NCBI RefSeq assembly: GCF_026151205.1
Contig: NC_087081.1
Span: 17,840,859 to 17,904,858, forward strand
DNA: 64,000 nucleotides
Direction of reading: 5' to 3'
Source of the DNA: Bolinopsis microptera
Lineage: Eukaryota > Ctenophora > Tentaculata > Lobata > Bolinopsidae
The position numbers and the translations under genes were made by a program. Positions 1 to 9,047 of this stretch are shown here, in pieces. Position 1 is the first letter of the stretch, and each line of letters begins with the position of its first letter. Below the pieces are notes generated by a model. It worked only from the letters and a program-made list of their open reading frames with translations, searched no databases and was not told the DNA's origin.

Positions 1-141
1 CTGCATCAACGAACGAGGGACCTGTTAGTAATGAGAGAAGAACCGGGAGAAATCTTCGACGACTCAACAACTATTAGAGACATTGGACGGTTTTTAAATA
101 AGGTCGATGAACGGAGGTTCCCGAAGAAAAATACTGAATGA
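1..141 (+). pseudogene. LINE ORF2, extreme C-terminus (family A, partial)
   Basis: The frame is open from the window edge to a TGA at 139-141 and encodes 46 residues. Its end (TTIRDIGRFLNKVDERRFPK) closely matches the end of the ORF at 58362-59249 (TTIGDLGRFLTKAYERRFPK), so both are C-termini of the same LINE family. The rest of the element lies outside the window, so whether this copy is full length cannot be told. The protein would be the reverse transcriptase polyprotein; this piece follows the catalytic domain and has no motif of its own. Confidence 0.75.
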
Positions 142-417
142 ATGTCGTGTTTTGTATATTTTGATAAGTGTGTGGACATTGTATGATACTTTCTTTGTCA
201 TTGTTGAGTGCTCTTGGCTGAGTTTTTTCTGCATACGACTGTGCTATCTGTGCTTTATTCTTTTACATGGCTATCTACTTTTACCACCTTGTTTGGTTAT
301 TTGTTACATTGGGGTAGTTTTGAATATTAAACCTTCTATTCCTATATTGGTCAGACACGGCATCTGCCGTTTGACCCAATTTTGTTTAATTCCTGTTTAA
401 TTCCTGTTTAATTCCTG
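142..417 (+). repeat. LINE family A 3' UTR with terminal stem-loop and 11-bp tail repeats
   Basis: Non-coding tail of the element above. A stem-loop occupies 349-376: five base pairs, an asymmetric internal loop (GAC opposite T), five more base pairs and a four-base loop. It is followed by three copies of GTTTAATTCCT at 384-416, then the next LINE begins. The related copy at 59399-59461 has the same hairpin shape with different paired bases, followed by three copies of GTTTAATCC. A 3' hairpin plus short tail repeats is the arrangement known to be recognised by reverse transcriptase in CR1/L2-type LINEs. Confidence 0.7.
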
Positions 418-1732
418 CAGATGACACTAAAATTTGGAGGGAGATTCTTGGTTATCCTGACCATCACATAATCCAAAATGACATCAATAGATTATATGAT
501 TGGTCAGTGAGAAATCGAATGAAGTTCCACCCACAAAAGTGCAAAGCCCTCTCTGTGTCCCTGCAAAGAAACGTGCTGGATAACTTGCCATTCAATGCCT
601 TCTTTTATAAACTTTCTGGAAGTGATATTGACTTTGTGCCCTCTCAGTCAGATTTAGGAGTCGCAATAAACTCCAGGTTTAATTGGGGTGCACAATGTAA
701 AGCGCTTGTTTCCAAAGCTACCTCTAGACTTGGACTACTTAAGAGAACATGTCATTTCACTACTGATAAAAGGCAGAAAAGATCCTTCTATTTATCGTTA
801 ATTAGGTCTATATTTGAACATTGCTCTGTCATATGGTCCCCTCAATCTGCAACTCATCTTCAACAGTTTGTTGCTATCCAAAAGAGGGCTATTAAATGGA
901 TCAATGGTGAACCTTACTCCAGTTATAATGACGATAAACTTGCTACAGAGCAAAAGAAACTAAATATTCTCCCTGTTAAACAGAAGTTTATTTATAACGA
1001 TCTTATGACCTTCTATAAAATAGTAAATAGCATAATTCCAGTTTCGCTCCCTACATATATAGTCCTATGCCGTCCAGAGGGCACCCGATACACTAGGCAC
1101 AATGCTCAAATAATTGATATGTCGGATACTTCAACTTACATGAGTACCACTGTGCCCTGCTCGGATGCCTTCCGAAATAGCTTTTTTCATAGATCTATGC
1201 TGAAATGGAATAGTCTACCAGTATGTATCCGGCAGTCAGAGCGGATTTCTACTTTTAAGGCCAAACTGATCAAGTACCTCTGGGCTGCCGATACAGTCTG
1301 GCCAGATTAGCTCATCAGTCTTATGAGTCTCAGAAATTTGTTTTTGTTGGTTACAATTCTGTCCGTCCAATTTCCTATCTGCTTGTCCCTTCTTTTTACT
1401 TTATCAGTTGTGACGGAATTGTAATGAACAAAATCCTTATAATTATTTATGATATGTTTGATTTCTTGTTAATGTTTGTCATTCAAATTTGGTAGACGGC
1501 CCCAACGTTAATGTGGCTCTTGCTATGTGTTGGTTCAGCCGAATTAATTATTATATAATCAAGTTTATTTTTCTCGTTAGTTGTCATCCGGCCAAACATT
1601 AAGCAACTTATATTGCAGTACCATTTATCATTTAGTATATCAAAATATGTCATTGTAATTTTGCATGGCTGAAATGTAACGCTTGATTTATATATATAAT
1701 GATTAATTGAATTTTCAAATAAAAAAAAAAAA
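418..1732 (+). mobile_element. 5'-truncated LINE copy (family X)
   Basis: Begins inside the YADD motif of the reverse transcriptase and runs through the C-terminus and a 3' UTR to an A-rich end (CAAATAAAAAAAAAAAA, about 1716-1732). The 3' UTR matches that of the antisense copy at 22935-25876, including a TTGGTTCAGCCGAA segment near 1530 and the end GAATTTTCAAATAAAA. The 5' end falls directly on the tail repeats of family A. 5' truncation is the usual result of incomplete target-primed reverse transcription. I found no clear target-site duplication. Confidence 0.8.
420..1310 (+). CDS. LINE family X reverse transcriptase, C-terminal part
   Basis: Open from the second half of the FADD/YADD motif (A-DDTKIW at 417-434) to the TAG at 1308-1310. 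It encodes thumb and C-terminal regions: RMKFHPQKCK, a DLGVAIN segment, KRTCHFTTDKRQKRSFYL, RSIFEHCSVIWSPQ and KRAIKWINGE. It aligns throughout with the C-terminal third of the 795-residue ORF at 23473-25860. The first ATG in frame (507) is not a real start, because homology extends upstream of it. Without the catalytic palm it cannot be active. Confidence 0.8.
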   Translation, partial: DDTKIWREILGYPDHHIIQNDINRLYDWSVRNRMKFHPQKCKALSVSLQRNVLDNLPFNAFFYKLSGSDIDFVPSQSDLGVAINSRFNWGAQCKALVSKATSRLGLLKRTCHFTTDKRQKRSFYLSLIRSIFEHCSVIWSPQSATHLQQFVAIQKRAIKWINGEPYSSYNDDKLATEQKKLNILPVKQKFIYNDLMTFYKIVNSIIPVSLPTYIVLCRPEGTRYTRHNAQIIDMSDTSTYMSTTVPCSDAFRNSFFHRSMLKWNSLPVCIRQSERISTFKAKLIKYLWAADTVWPD

Positions 1733-1741
1733 TTGTTGCTG

Positions 1742-2851
1742 CACAGTGGGCTACCATGCTAGCATAGGCCTAAAATCGACTTTCTTAAATTTCTTTGAAA
1801 ATAAGCTTTCCTTATTGTAAAACGCTAGCCCGATTTCATGCAAAAAACCGTAATTAAAAACTTTGCAAGATGCCAAAATGGCGTCGCGTGAAAAAATAGC
1901 ATTTTTCACTGTCAAGAAATTTTGCCTTTTTTAGCCAAAAATTGCCTAATATTTATTATTTTGGGCTAAAATGCTTGATCAAGGCAGTTTTTAATAATTG
2001 AAATACAGTATAGTACTTAAGAATACTCAGCCATCTAAAAAAAACTGTGTGACTTTAACATTTTCACCTGATTTTTGACCGCGCCTTTTTTATGGCGTGT
2101 ATTTTAGGCAATTTTTGGGGTATTTAACGACAGAAATCGTTGTTGGTTTGCAATAGTTCGGTATAATGCATGGTATCATCAGAAAGCTTAGACAATTCCC
2201 TATCAGATGCAATAAGAATCACTTTGGGCAGTTTTGGGCAACTCTGTTTACAAAATTAAGAAACTCAAAAATTGGGTAAAATTTGCTGCATTTTTAGATA
2301 ATTTATGAGCTCAGTTTTGCTATTAAATTGACATATTTTAGTTATTCTCCATGTTTGTGGCATTTTTTGCACCCTAGACCAGATGCATATGGATGAAAAA
2401 TCAAAATATCACAATTATTATAGTTAAAATTGATAAAAATCCAAAAAATCGTGATTTTAAACGAAATTTTTGAAAATAACAGGAACAATTTTGGTGTTTC
2501 AGAAAATTTTGGTCATATAAATAGGCACAACTTTTGTTCTGATCAATATTTTTTCATAATTCAAAAAGATTTGAGTTCCTAAGATAGCTGTTCTTCGTTT
2601 ACAGTTCATAAAAGAGCTTTAAAATTGATTAAACCTCTAAAAAAACAACTTTTCCTGGGATCAGCCTCCTATTTTTGTACTACAAGATTGCTCAAAATCG
2701 GCCCAAAATTTTTTTTCTGAGACATTTTCGGCCCTGTAAATGATTGGAATCGTATTTTTGTACCCAAATTACCTTAGAAACAAAGTTAGGGGCATGTGTG
2801 ATGGTCTAAAATACCCTATGCTAGCATGACCCCCACTCACAGCCCACTGTG
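1742..2851. mobile_element. Non-autonomous DNA transposon with CACAGTG termini and 5-bp duplication (Transib-like)
   Basis: The ends are inverted repeats: CACAGTGGGCT at 1742-1752 and its complement at 2841-2851. A second inverted block, CATGCTAGCATAGG, lies at 1755-1768 and, inverted, at 2815-2828. TGCTG flanks the element on both sides (1737-1741 and 2852-2856). A related sequence at 4418-4440 carries the uninterrupted site with a single TGCTG, which supports the boundaries. CACAGTG-type ends with a 5-bp duplication are typical of Transib elements, the relatives of RAG recombinase. The 1.1 kb interior is AT-rich and has no transposase ORF. Superfamily assignment rests on ends and duplication only. 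Confidence 0.7.
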
Positions 2852-2856
2852 TGCTG

Positions 2857-2927
2857 GTGAGTCAGCTGGAAACAGTGTACCATACTATCATATTCATGTT
2901 TTCTTCCCCACATCTCCTACACCTCAC
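2857..2927. repeat. Dispersed repeat, copy 1
   Basis: About 70 bases that match 4428-4499 with few differences (GTGAGTCAGCTGG, then a pyrimidine-rich end near CTCCTACACCTCAC). The match continues on the other side of the Transib-like element at 1732-1741. The second copy lies inside the retroposon at 4071-5176, so this is probably a fragment of the same retroposon family. Confidence 0.6.
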
Positions 2928-2938
2928 CCCAACCGCAG

Positions 2939-3067
2939 GTTCCTTGCGGTAAAGGAACATCCAACCGCAAGTTCCTTGTGGGTAAAGGAACAAACAAAAA
3001 CAAAAAACGGCAGACTCCTTGCCGGTAAAGGAGAATTCTACAGCAAGTTCCTTGCCAGTAAAGGAAC
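2939..3067. repeat. Four degenerate units, each a short hairpin
   Basis: Four loosely repeated units each hold a perfect stem of six or seven pairs around a short loop: GTTCCTT/AAGGAAC at 2939-2958, 2971-2991 and 3047-3067, and CTCCTT/AAGGAG at 3015-3033. The third unit differs on both arms in a compensating way. No function is evident. A 117-codon frame over this stretch looks accidental. Confidence 0.45.
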
Positions 3068-3179
3068 GTTGAACATGTACCGAAACAGTATGGCTATTTT
3101 AAGCTACGCCGCGCTACGTCCGAGAACCATTCATTTATATTTTATATTTTGTATCTCTTACGTCATACGTGTTACGTAA

Positions 3180-4055
3180 CGTGTATCACACTCCCGGCTT
3201 TTTACCCCAATGTTAACCTTGCAGCAGCTGTGTCAGCCCAATATACTTTACAAGTATGATCACAATTATTTTAATGAACAAGAAACCCATAATTAATACA
3301 ATCAGATACTCGTTAACTCAACAGCAGCTTCCGTCCGTATGATGTGTAATGTCCTTCTCCTTTCTGTGTCCCCGTCGTTTTGTTTAGTGAAATGTAGTAG
3401 TGTTTTAATATTTTAATCGAACGTAACTCAATAGTTAATAATAACAAACACAAATACTATTTTAAATGATTGATCAATATCGATTACCAACTACCAAACA
3501 TTAGTTATTCTCTAATAACCTTTTTATATATGTTAAACGATCCATGGCCTATCTAAAATTCGATAATGAACTTTATATTATTAGTGCTGCGTGCTGATAA
3601 ATATTCTGGGATTCAATCCACCCAATCGTGGCGATAACATATCTTTGTGCTCGGCCGGTTTTAGGTTTGAGTTTGTGCTTCAAAAGTGGTAAATCGGGTG
3701 CTAGTAAAGCTCTAGCAGGCAACTGGCTCCTTTTGCCAACTGCTTTTGGTTTAGGCGCTAGCTCACATTTGGAACTGGCACGGGTACAATCGTAATATCC
3801 TACAAAGTCAGCATGCTATATTAAGTCGCAAAACTCGTTTAATATCTTGACAATATTTAAAATGTATGGTATTAGGTTTAGGCGCGGCGCACCGCTTATA
3901 TGTTATAGCTTCTTCATTTTCTGTTTTCAGCGCTGTGTTGCTACACGCTGTATAGCATGTGGGTCAAGCGCGGTGCCGCGCCTAAGCAGCAAAAGAGTTA
4001 TAATTTATTTATTTTAAAATTTATTTTTGTATCGCAAAAATGATGTAAAGTTTTT
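3180..4055. other. No gene seen; short GC-rich foldback at 3878-3987
   Basis: No coding sequence is supported here. The one structured part is an imperfect inverted repeat whose arms begin TTAGGCGCGG at 3878 and end with the complement CCGCGCCTAA near 3985, about 108 bases overall with weaker pairing further in. It may be a very short MITE; no target duplication is evident. Confidence 0.4.
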
Positions 4056-4070
4056 AATATGACGTAGAAT

Positions 4071-5176
4071 GTAGGGTGAAAATCCCTGCCACGTTTTTGG
4101 TCAGCTTCGCCGGGGCTCATGTCTTTCCTCGAGGGAGCATTAGTGTCTACAGAAAAACTGACAAATCCTAGCGAAGTCCAATCCGAACCACATCTTCCAT
4201 CAGAGGTGGTGCTGGGTCGGCTGGTTACTGAACGGATTGGCCTCGAGAAAAGCATAGTCCTGTTATTCTAAATTTAACCATAGAGGGGGTCAGGCGCTGT
4301 TCGCTCACGGCTGGTTCTTGGAGCCAACACCCTCGGCCCCACAGAAGTGGGAGCACTGTCGGTGGTGGCACACCCAGATAACGGACAGTGTCTCTCCTTC
4401 TTTCTTCTTGGACTTGCATTGTTGCTGGTGAGTCAGCTGGCAACAGTGTACCATACTTTCATATTCATGTTTTCTTCCCCCACTTCTCCTACACCTCACT
4501 TTATTACTCACTCATTCACTCACATGCCGCCTTAGGGCCGCTACCAGTTAGAGGGGATCTAACAATCAGACAAACTGCCAGCCTTAGGGCCGCTACCAGT
4601 TAGAGGGGATCTAACAATCAGACAAACTGCCAGCTATTGGAGATATAGCACTTAGATTATTACCAGCAAACGTAAAATTAGCAATAATTACGTGAACAAA
4701 GAAATTGCCAAATTGCGACAAAAAAGGGTCTACTCAAAATTCAAATATCGCATGTAAATTCGTGAATCAGCACTTTAGTATAGCGCGGAAATTGAGCCGC
4801 GCAAAGACAAAGATATAACACAAAAACAACAAAGATATGGGTGAATTCCATCGGAGGCTCAGGCATGCCTGGTAGGTTCCTGTCAGCCCACTAGAATGAC
4901 AGGGGGCAGCCTGTTCTATCGAGTACCCGGGAGAACATCCAGGCATGGGTGGTGTTCTCCCGTGAACGAGCATTATGACAGTTTCCCTTACGGGAAACGT
5001 CGCTCACCAGGCTTTATCCTGTGGAGGGGCGGGATCACTAGCCCATGCCAAGTGACCCAAACCTACTGACACCTACAACCAGAGGAACCCCAATAGACGT
5101 TAGTCACTAACTGACGGACGTAGCCTCCCAATAGGGAGGTAAAGTGGGTGCCCCAACATTTAAAAAAAAAAAAAAA
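4071..5176 (+). mobile_element. Poly(A) retroposon without ORF, flanked by 15-bp duplication
   Basis: AATATGACGTAGAAT occurs at 4056-4070 and again at 5177-5191, and the insert ends in a 17-base A tract (5162-5178; its last two bases overlap the right-hand duplication). This is the mark of LINE-driven retroposition on the + strand. The 1.1 kb insert has no long ORF. It contains a 52-bp tandem duplication at 4531-4634 and one copy of the dispersed repeat also seen near 2857. It could be a large SINE, an internally deleted LINE or a processed transcript; I see no tRNA-like head. Confidence 0.7.
4531..4634. repeat. 52-bp direct duplication inside the retroposon
   Basis: Two identical adjacent 52-bp units (4531-4582 and 4583-4634), beginning CTTAGGGCCGCTACC. 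Identity between the units suggests a recent duplication. Confidence 0.85.
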
Positions 5177-5191
5177 AATATGACGTAGAAT

Positions 5192-5767
5192 TAAAGCTAT
5201 TTCCGTACAGCCTAAGTATGCTCGTTAGAAAAACTATGAACATGCAAGCTTTCTTAATAATTTTTGTTAGTCGGCTGACATCTTGGGTTGTACTGGATGT
5301 AACAAGTTTATTATCGGATGTCTACGTATATTTATTATGATATAATTATTCATTGTAATGGCAATACAATTTAAATTTTGTTTTACTTAAAATTTTGTTT
5401 TACTTAGATCTAAAGGACTTCATGACAGTTTTATCCTTCGGGGACAGCGGAAGCTATGCCAAAATTTTCAGCCGATCCCTTTCATGTGCAAGTTTAACCA
5501 TCCACAGTTTCTATTACTGATTTTGAGACACCTCCGGAGACTTAATCATGCATGGTTCTTGAGTCAAAGTATAGCAAATTGCCGGAAGAGAGTTAATATA
5601 TGTAATTTCAATTATTTATGATACTGATACAAGCATTCAAATTCCAGACATTTTCAACCAGAATAGTGAGCTGAGACAGGCTTTCTGAGAGTCTTTTGAT
5701 GTCTTAGCTCAATATCATACCGAATGGCTCTCATGAGGAATAAGGTCAGTTGGCTGCTTGCATATCT
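5192..5767. other. No feature supported
   Basis: AT-rich sequence to the right of the retroposon. I see no ORF, repeat or splice pattern I could defend. Part of it may be the 5' end of the broken coding remnant that starts at 5768. Confidence 0.3.
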
Positions 5768-6419
5768 GGCCATTATTTCTCGGGACGATCATGTCTTAAT
5801 AATTCTGCTCTGCATGTTGCTTTGATTTCAGTGGCAGACATATTGTCCCACAGGTCGCTGGAAAGTCCTCATGTGCACAGCCAGTACAGAAAGGACGATA
5901 CTTAAGGATCCGCGAGGGCTTGAAGGCTTATCCAGATAGCCCATTATTCGCACCTATCTCCGTGGATTCCCTTAGAAGGGAGGCCGAACGGCGGACCTCT
6001 ACCAGTAAAATTTGAGGTCCTACTCCGGAGGAGAAACCCGGTTACGGATTAAAGCCGTCCAGATTTTAACTAAACTGAATCTATTATATGAAGAGAGAGT
6101 ACTTCAGTCAGAGAAAGGGTCCTTTGTCCCACTAGTCTTTACAACATCTGGAGGTATGGGACCACTCTGCAGTGTGTTCGTAGATCGTATCTCTGAGATG
6201 ATAGCTGACCACAATAAAGGAGCTAAGAGCCAGGTCAAAAATCACATCAGAACACGATTCAGATTTGATCTGCTACGAAGCACACTCACAGCACTCAGGG
6301 GAATCATAGGAAGACAAAAAGCCCAGCACATTAGACTGGATGACGTATCCTTCAATCTCATACCTCAGAAGACGAGCTATGAGGTCTCTCAAGTTTGTTT
6401 ATGTAAATTTTATAGATAA
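5768..6419 (+). pseudogene. Frameshifted mobile-element ORF remnant
   Basis: Coding-like sequence continues across three frames. Frame one (5768-5901) reads ...FSGRSCLNN... ...ADILSHRSLESPHVHS. Frame two (5902-6008) reads IREGLKAYPDSPLFAPIS. Frame three (6012-6419) reads FVPLVFTTSGGMGP, then FRFDLLRSTLTALRG. The last segment resembles the region found after the reverse transcriptase in some invertebrate LINE-type ORFs (a PLVF.T.GG.G block followed by LLRS.L.ALRG). The first two segments I do not recognise. Two frameshifts make it non-functional. The following 150 bases, with a GC-rich hairpin at 6486-6502, look like its 3' UTR. Confidence 0.5.
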
Positions 6420-6967
6420 TTTATTGTAGCTTTTATATTGTGTAAAATTTTGCGGGCGATATGGTCCCAGGTGGGGACACCCAACCCACCGCTTCGGCGG
6501 TAGTTGATACACCTTTTACAAGCAAGATCCACTTTGGTCTACTGTGAGGTGTCTCAGCTACATGGGTTGGGGGACCCCCTTTTTAAAAATTTGTTTACTA
6601 CAATGTACTAGACTTTCTGTCACAACAAAACTGCAACCCATAGTAACAAATATAAACAAAACCCATAATGTCTGTTAACAATTTTCTTCTGGTCCTAATA
6701 TGAGGCTTGTCTCTAAAAAGTGTGTTTGCAAAAGAGTGTGCAACAGCTTTCAGGCGTGCACATTCCTTGCCCTGTTAAAGTTATTAGTTACCTATCCCTT
6801 CAAAATCAAATTAACAGTCGAGGACAAAAAGTCATACATTAAATGAGCATTATATTTTTATGAATTGTTTTACATCTTTTTATTTTGTAAAATGTGTAAA
6901 ACTTAATATTAGAATTAAGTTTGCGCTATTTGCAGCAGTTAACAAGAATTAGCAGCAGTTAGCAGCA
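6420..6967. other. 3' UTR-like and unassigned sequence
   Basis: The first part (to about 6590) looks like the non-coding tail of the remnant at 5768-6419, with CCACCGCTTCGGCGG near 6487. The rest is AT-rich with no ORF or repeat I can support. Confidence 0.3.
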
Positions 6968-7126
6968 CACAGGGGGCTGAAACCAAAAATTGGATGCGCT
7001 CGTTCAATGAAATTGGTGCATTATGTAAGCCAAGCTCTGCATACGAATATGTGTAATTCAATTATGCATAATGACTTACAAATGGCAGCGTTTGATCGAA
7101 AGCTTGGTTTCAGCCCCTCCCCTGTG
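6968..7126. mobile_element. Short MITE with CACAGGGG termini
   Basis: Inverted ends: CACAGGGGGCTGAAACCAA from 6968 and its near complement ending at 7126. The interior is also partly self-complementary, giving a foldback of 159 bases. I could not identify a target duplication, so the superfamily stays open. Confidence 0.55.
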
Positions 7127-7302
7127 ATAAGCGTACCAATTTTTATTGAAATTTAATTGAGGGAAGGTTACTCATTATAATGTGCATTTGTTTGAAAAAA
7201 ATTTGTGCTTGCCGAAATTAGCGCTTAAAACCATCCTACAGTCGGCACGCGCAGCTCACTGCCAATGACGCACTACCTAATAATATCGAGGGTGCTAACA
7301 GC

Positions 7303-7643
7303 TAAGTCACTCTACAGTCGATTTAGGTGATTGTTCTAAAAGGGCCCCCGACAGTTATAACCAACTTCATGAATCGATGTATTTTCAAACGCTGATTCCG
7401 AATCACCCCCATGACATAGGGTTAAAATGCGAAAAACTGTCTCGATCACGTGATATTACCGTATAAGGAAGTTAATCTAATTTTTCATTAGGGTTAGGGT
7501 TTCAGAAAATTATGCTTTTGTTAAGGATTGAGTTAGGGTTAGGGTTGGGATCACATTAAAGTTTTAAGGTTTTGAATATTCGTTAAGGATCAGCTAGAGA
7601 ACGGGTTGAAAAAGTCACGTGACAGTCGAGTGTAGAGTGATTA
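7303..7643. mobile_element. MITE family M1, copy 1
   Basis: Ends are inverted (TAAGTCACTCTACAGTCGA at the left, complement of TAATCACTCTACACTCGA at the right). The interior is close to 54935-55292, including a GCTGATTCCGAATCACCC core, a TCTCGATCACGTGAT segment and short TTAGGG runs. It lacks about 20 bases present in the second copy after the GGGTTAAAATG segment. No ORF. Confidence 0.65.
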
Positions 7644-7882
7644 ATCATCATCCTAATGATATAGTGTTAATTGTAAAGTTTCTGTCGCAACAAGACTGAA
7701 GTTTTTAGTAACAACACTTCATTCCTCCCAACAATTTGTTTTTCAATTAAACAAAAATTTCAGATAAACAAAAATTTCAATTCTATGCCATTTATTGCCG
7801 GATTGGAGTATTGTTTCTGAGTTGCATGGTTGCAATGTATACCGGGAATATGTATACCATTCCCGCCATTTTGCTCCAGACT

Positions 7883-8029
7883 AGATACATACTTCTTCTT
7901 ACCATTCTGACCTATGGATGTGAGATATGGAACGCGACTCAAGTGCAGACAAGAAGATTGGAGTCTTTCCATCAGTACTGCTTACGCAAAATCCTGAGAG
8001 TGAAGTGGTTCCATCGAGTAAGTTGAGTT
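7883..8029 (+). pseudogene. LINE C-terminal fragment
   Basis: The frame reads ILTYGCEIWNATQVQTRRLE and FHQYCLRKILRVKW, a familiar pattern of the region after the reverse transcriptase in jockey/CR1-like LINEs (YGCE.W...RR.E.FH..CLR.IL..KW). Both sides are cut off: no catalytic domain precedes it, and the frame stops at 8029. It is a dead fragment. Confidence 0.65.
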
Positions 8030-9047
8030 TTAATACTATCAACACTACTATATAACAAATAATTTGAGGATGTCAAGTGAGGCCAGGAGCCCAATGTCCA
8101 TGTGTTGCTAAAGATCAAAGATCTGTGGGGGTGTTGCAGGGTGTGTGAAGAGGTGCCACTGTCGGAGATGAAGCTCTAACCGAAGATGAGTAGATCATGG
8201 AACACAACCTCATAAATCATCAGATCATCCAAATCCCCTCCCTTACCCCATCCCTTAAAGTCTATGTAACACATGGACTGCCGGCTTCTGGTTGGACACA
8301 TCCTTGAATTATTTGTATTTTCTGTAGTTTTGGAGAGTATGATCTACTTGATATTGATTTATCGGAAAGTTCTTACACTATTGTTATGATATTGGAGAGT
8401 GTCTATATAATGATAATGATAATGATACTGATTAATTTGAGTATGAGTTATTCTTTAGGATTGATTAGATTTTATATATTTATTTACTTGAATTTAGTAT
8501 GAATATGAATTATTCTCTAAGTTGACTTACTTATTGAACTATTCAAGTTTATTGTACCTTGACTCCTAGCCTTTTGTGGCAGGTTTGTCAAACAGACATG
8601 CCTGCCACAATGTTTCCTGTTCAAAGGAACCCCCATTTATCTCTACTGTCTTCACTCTGAAGCCTGTAGTTCATCTGCATCCCTCCCCGAACATAATAAA
8701 TAATCCAAAAGGAACCCTCCACCACCCCCACCCACCCTCCCAAAACAGAACATGAATAGATCCATCCATCACCCCCACCCACCCTCCCCAAACAAAGCAT
8801 GAATAGATCCATCTACCACCCCCACCCACCCCCCCTATCATGTCACCATATGTCTTATTATTTAATTAATTATTTCATTAAATTACCTTTCAGTTTCAAC
8901 ATGCAAATCAATGAAATTTTCAAGTGTCTCTCAACATCAATTCCCTGGCTTCAACTCATTACCACCAGACCACCACCCATGATCTATATATTTCAGGCGA
9001 AGCTGACTCGATGAAAGTGGCACCTCGGAGGCACCTGGCACACCCCC
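8030..9047. other. Unassigned; hairpin at 8574-8610 and 47-bp repeat at 8720-8835
   Basis: No gene seen. TTGTGGCAGG at 8574-8583 pairs perfectly with CCTGCCACAA at 8601-8610. From 8720 to 8835 an ACCCCCACCCACCC-rich unit with CATGAATAGATCC repeats with a 47-bp period, about 2.5 times. The part next to 9048 may be the 5' UTR of the following LINE, whose 5' end I cannot define. Confidence 0.4.

Noticed and set aside
2826-3179. 117-codon frame on the + strand
   Set aside because: It spans the end of a transposon, a dispersed repeat and hairpin units; no conserved motif.
7480-7560. TTAGGG runs as a telomere or chromosome end
   Set aside because: Only a few units, imperfect, and located inside MITE copies that recur at 55.1 and 61.9 kb.
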